Part shown: positions 6,115-7,023 of the stretch, one piece after another
Numbering within the stretch: the stretch's first letter is position 1
How the letters are laid out: every line of letters starts with the position of its first letter
Assembly (NCBI GenBank): GCA_028280915.1
Contig: JANQKX010000753.1
Location: forward strand, 1-7,023
Origin: Kiloniellaceae bacterium
GTDB lineage: Bacteria > Pseudomonadota > Alphaproteobacteria > Kiloniellales > Kiloniellaceae
DNA length: 7,023 nucleotides
Direction: 5' to 3'
Program-made: the position numbers and the translations under genes
Notes under the pieces: model-generated
The model's database searches: none
The model's input: only the letters and a program-made list of their open reading frames with translations
What the model was told of the DNA's origin: nothing

Positions 6115-7017
6115 ATGACTCAAGTCGCTACTCAATCGGCCAGTCTTCGGGCCTACCGGCGCGGCATCCTGTTGGTGCTGCTGGGCAGCTTATGCTCGTC
6201 CTGGATCGGGCTCGGTGTGCGCATGATGGAGTCCGCGACGGCTTGGCAGATCCTGGTGTACCGCTCCCTTGGCCTCATCGTCTTCCTGCTGATCTTCATT
6301 GCTCTGCGCAATCATGGACGCCTCCTCGCGGCCTTCCGCGATGCCGGCGCCGCCTCCTTGATTGGCGGTTTGGGGCTGGCGACCGCCTTTTCGGGCGGCA
6401 TCGTGGCCATGCACCTGGCAACCGTTGCCAATGCCATGTTCCTCTTGGCCTGCGCGCCCTTTCTCTCGGCGATTTTAGGGCGCCTCATTTTGGGCGAACA
6501 GGTGCGGCCGGTGACCTGGATCGCCATTGCAATGGCGATGCTTGGCGTGATCCTCATGGTGGGCGAGGGCATCTCCTTCGGCTATTTCTGGGGCAACGTG
6601 ACGGGGCTCTGCGGCGGCTTGGGGCTCGCGGTCTTCATCATCTCCCTGCGTTGGGGCCGCTTGAGCGATATGTTGCCGATCAATGTCTTCGGCGGCTTGT
6701 TTGGTTTGCTTTTCGCGGTCATGGTTTGCGTCGCGACAGGCGACGGGATCAGCGTATCGGCCCATGACGCGGTGGTTGCCCTGGCAATGGGTGTCTTCCA
6801 ATTGGGCCTTAGCCTTGTGTTCATCACCCTGGGGTCCCGCACCGTACCTGCCGGCGAACTGGCTCTATTGACCATGGCCGAGGTGGTTTTGGCACCCTTT
6901 TGGGTCTATCTGGTCTATGGCGAAACCGCCGGTGTGTTGACGCTGGCGGGGGGCGCCCTGATGTTGCTGGCCATCGCCGGCGACGCGCTAACGGGCCTGC
7001 GGGAGCGAAAGCCCTAA
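6115..7017 (+). CDS. EamA-domain transporter of the drug/metabolite (DMT) superfamily
   Basis: The 300-residue product is an inner-membrane protein with two EamA repeats and about ten predicted helices. Approximate positions are 17-37, 44-64, 79-99, 104-125, 133-150, 156-178, 189-208, 219-240, 248-267 and 272-290. The halves echo each other: the fourth helix carries APF...LILGE (Pro115, Glu128) and the ninth APFWVYLVYGE (Pro261, Glu270), the conserved Pro and Gly-Glu of EamA repeats. Arg50 in the second helix (VYRS) is also typical. Short basic N- and C-terminal ends suit a cytoplasmic location for both. Such proteins usually export amino acids, metabolites or drugs; the substrate cannot be told. 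The ATG at 6115 has no Shine-Dalgarno sequence; an AAAGGCGG at 6081-6088 is better placed for an out-of-frame ATG at 6099. A stop at 6076-6078 limits any upstream extension and no other in-frame start is seen. It is divergent from uvrA. Confidence 0.9.
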   Translation: MTQVATQSASLRAYRRGILLVLLGSLCSSWIGLGVRMMESATAWQILVYRSLGLIVFLLIFIALRNHGRLLAAFRDAGAASLIGGLGLATAFSGGIVAMHLATVANAMFLLACAPFLSAILGRLILGEQVRPVTWIAIAMAMLGVILMVGEGISFGYFWGNVTGLCGGLGLAVFIISLRWGRLSDMLPINVFGGLFGLLFAVMVCVATGDGISVSAHDAVVALAMGVFQLGLSLVFITLGSRTVPAGELALLTMAEVVLAPFWVYLVYGETAGVLTLAGGALMLLAIAGDALTGLRERKP

Positions 7018-7023
7018 CGCGGC

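Noticed and set aside
6099..6767. A 222-codon plus-strand frame starting at ATG 6099.
   Set aside because: It overlaps the transporter gene in another frame, and its Arg/Gly/His-rich peptide looks like an out-of-frame product; the hydrophobic EamA frame is convincing.

Overview
The window is GC-rich bacterial chromosome carrying ordinary housekeeping genes. Protein families and wording point to an alphaproteobacterium, probably Rhodospirillales-like. The evidence is a folate-dependent TrmFO, a UvrA with the alphaproteobacterial CPVSG variant of the first zinc site, and an NDUFAF6-like squalene/phytoene synthase relative ending against trmFO. The lineage is inferred from protein character only, not from a search.

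Layout: (1) 2-445, plus strand, the 3' end of a squalene/phytoene-synthase-fold protein that lacks the catalytic aspartate motif. (2) 465-1820, minus strand, trmFO, convergent with (1). (3) 1837-2820, minus strand, a D-2-hydroxyacid dehydrogenase 16 bases upstream of trmFO, probably in one transcription unit with it. (4) 2932-5822, minus strand, uvrA, complete in content but split by a one-base deletion in an A-run at 3597-3599 (T-run on the coding strand). As read it gives a 745-residue protein lacking the C-terminal zinc finger and the second ABC signature and Walker B motifs. (5) 5823-6114, a divergent intergenic region of 292 bases. It holds a perfect DnaA-box 9-mer, a promoter-like TTGACA/GATAAT pair with an overlong spacer, a dyad between those elements and a small UUCG-loop hairpin. 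(6) 6115-7017, plus strand, a ten-helix EamA/DMT-family transporter.

The genes serve separate jobs: tRNA T-loop methylation, 2-oxoacid reduction, nucleotide excision repair, small-molecule transport and probable respiratory-complex assembly. I see no mobile element, CRISPR, tRNA/rRNA or defence island, and no convincing new multi-gene system. The points most worth checking are the uvrA frameshift and the DnaA-box/promoter arrangement between uvrA and the transporter gene.
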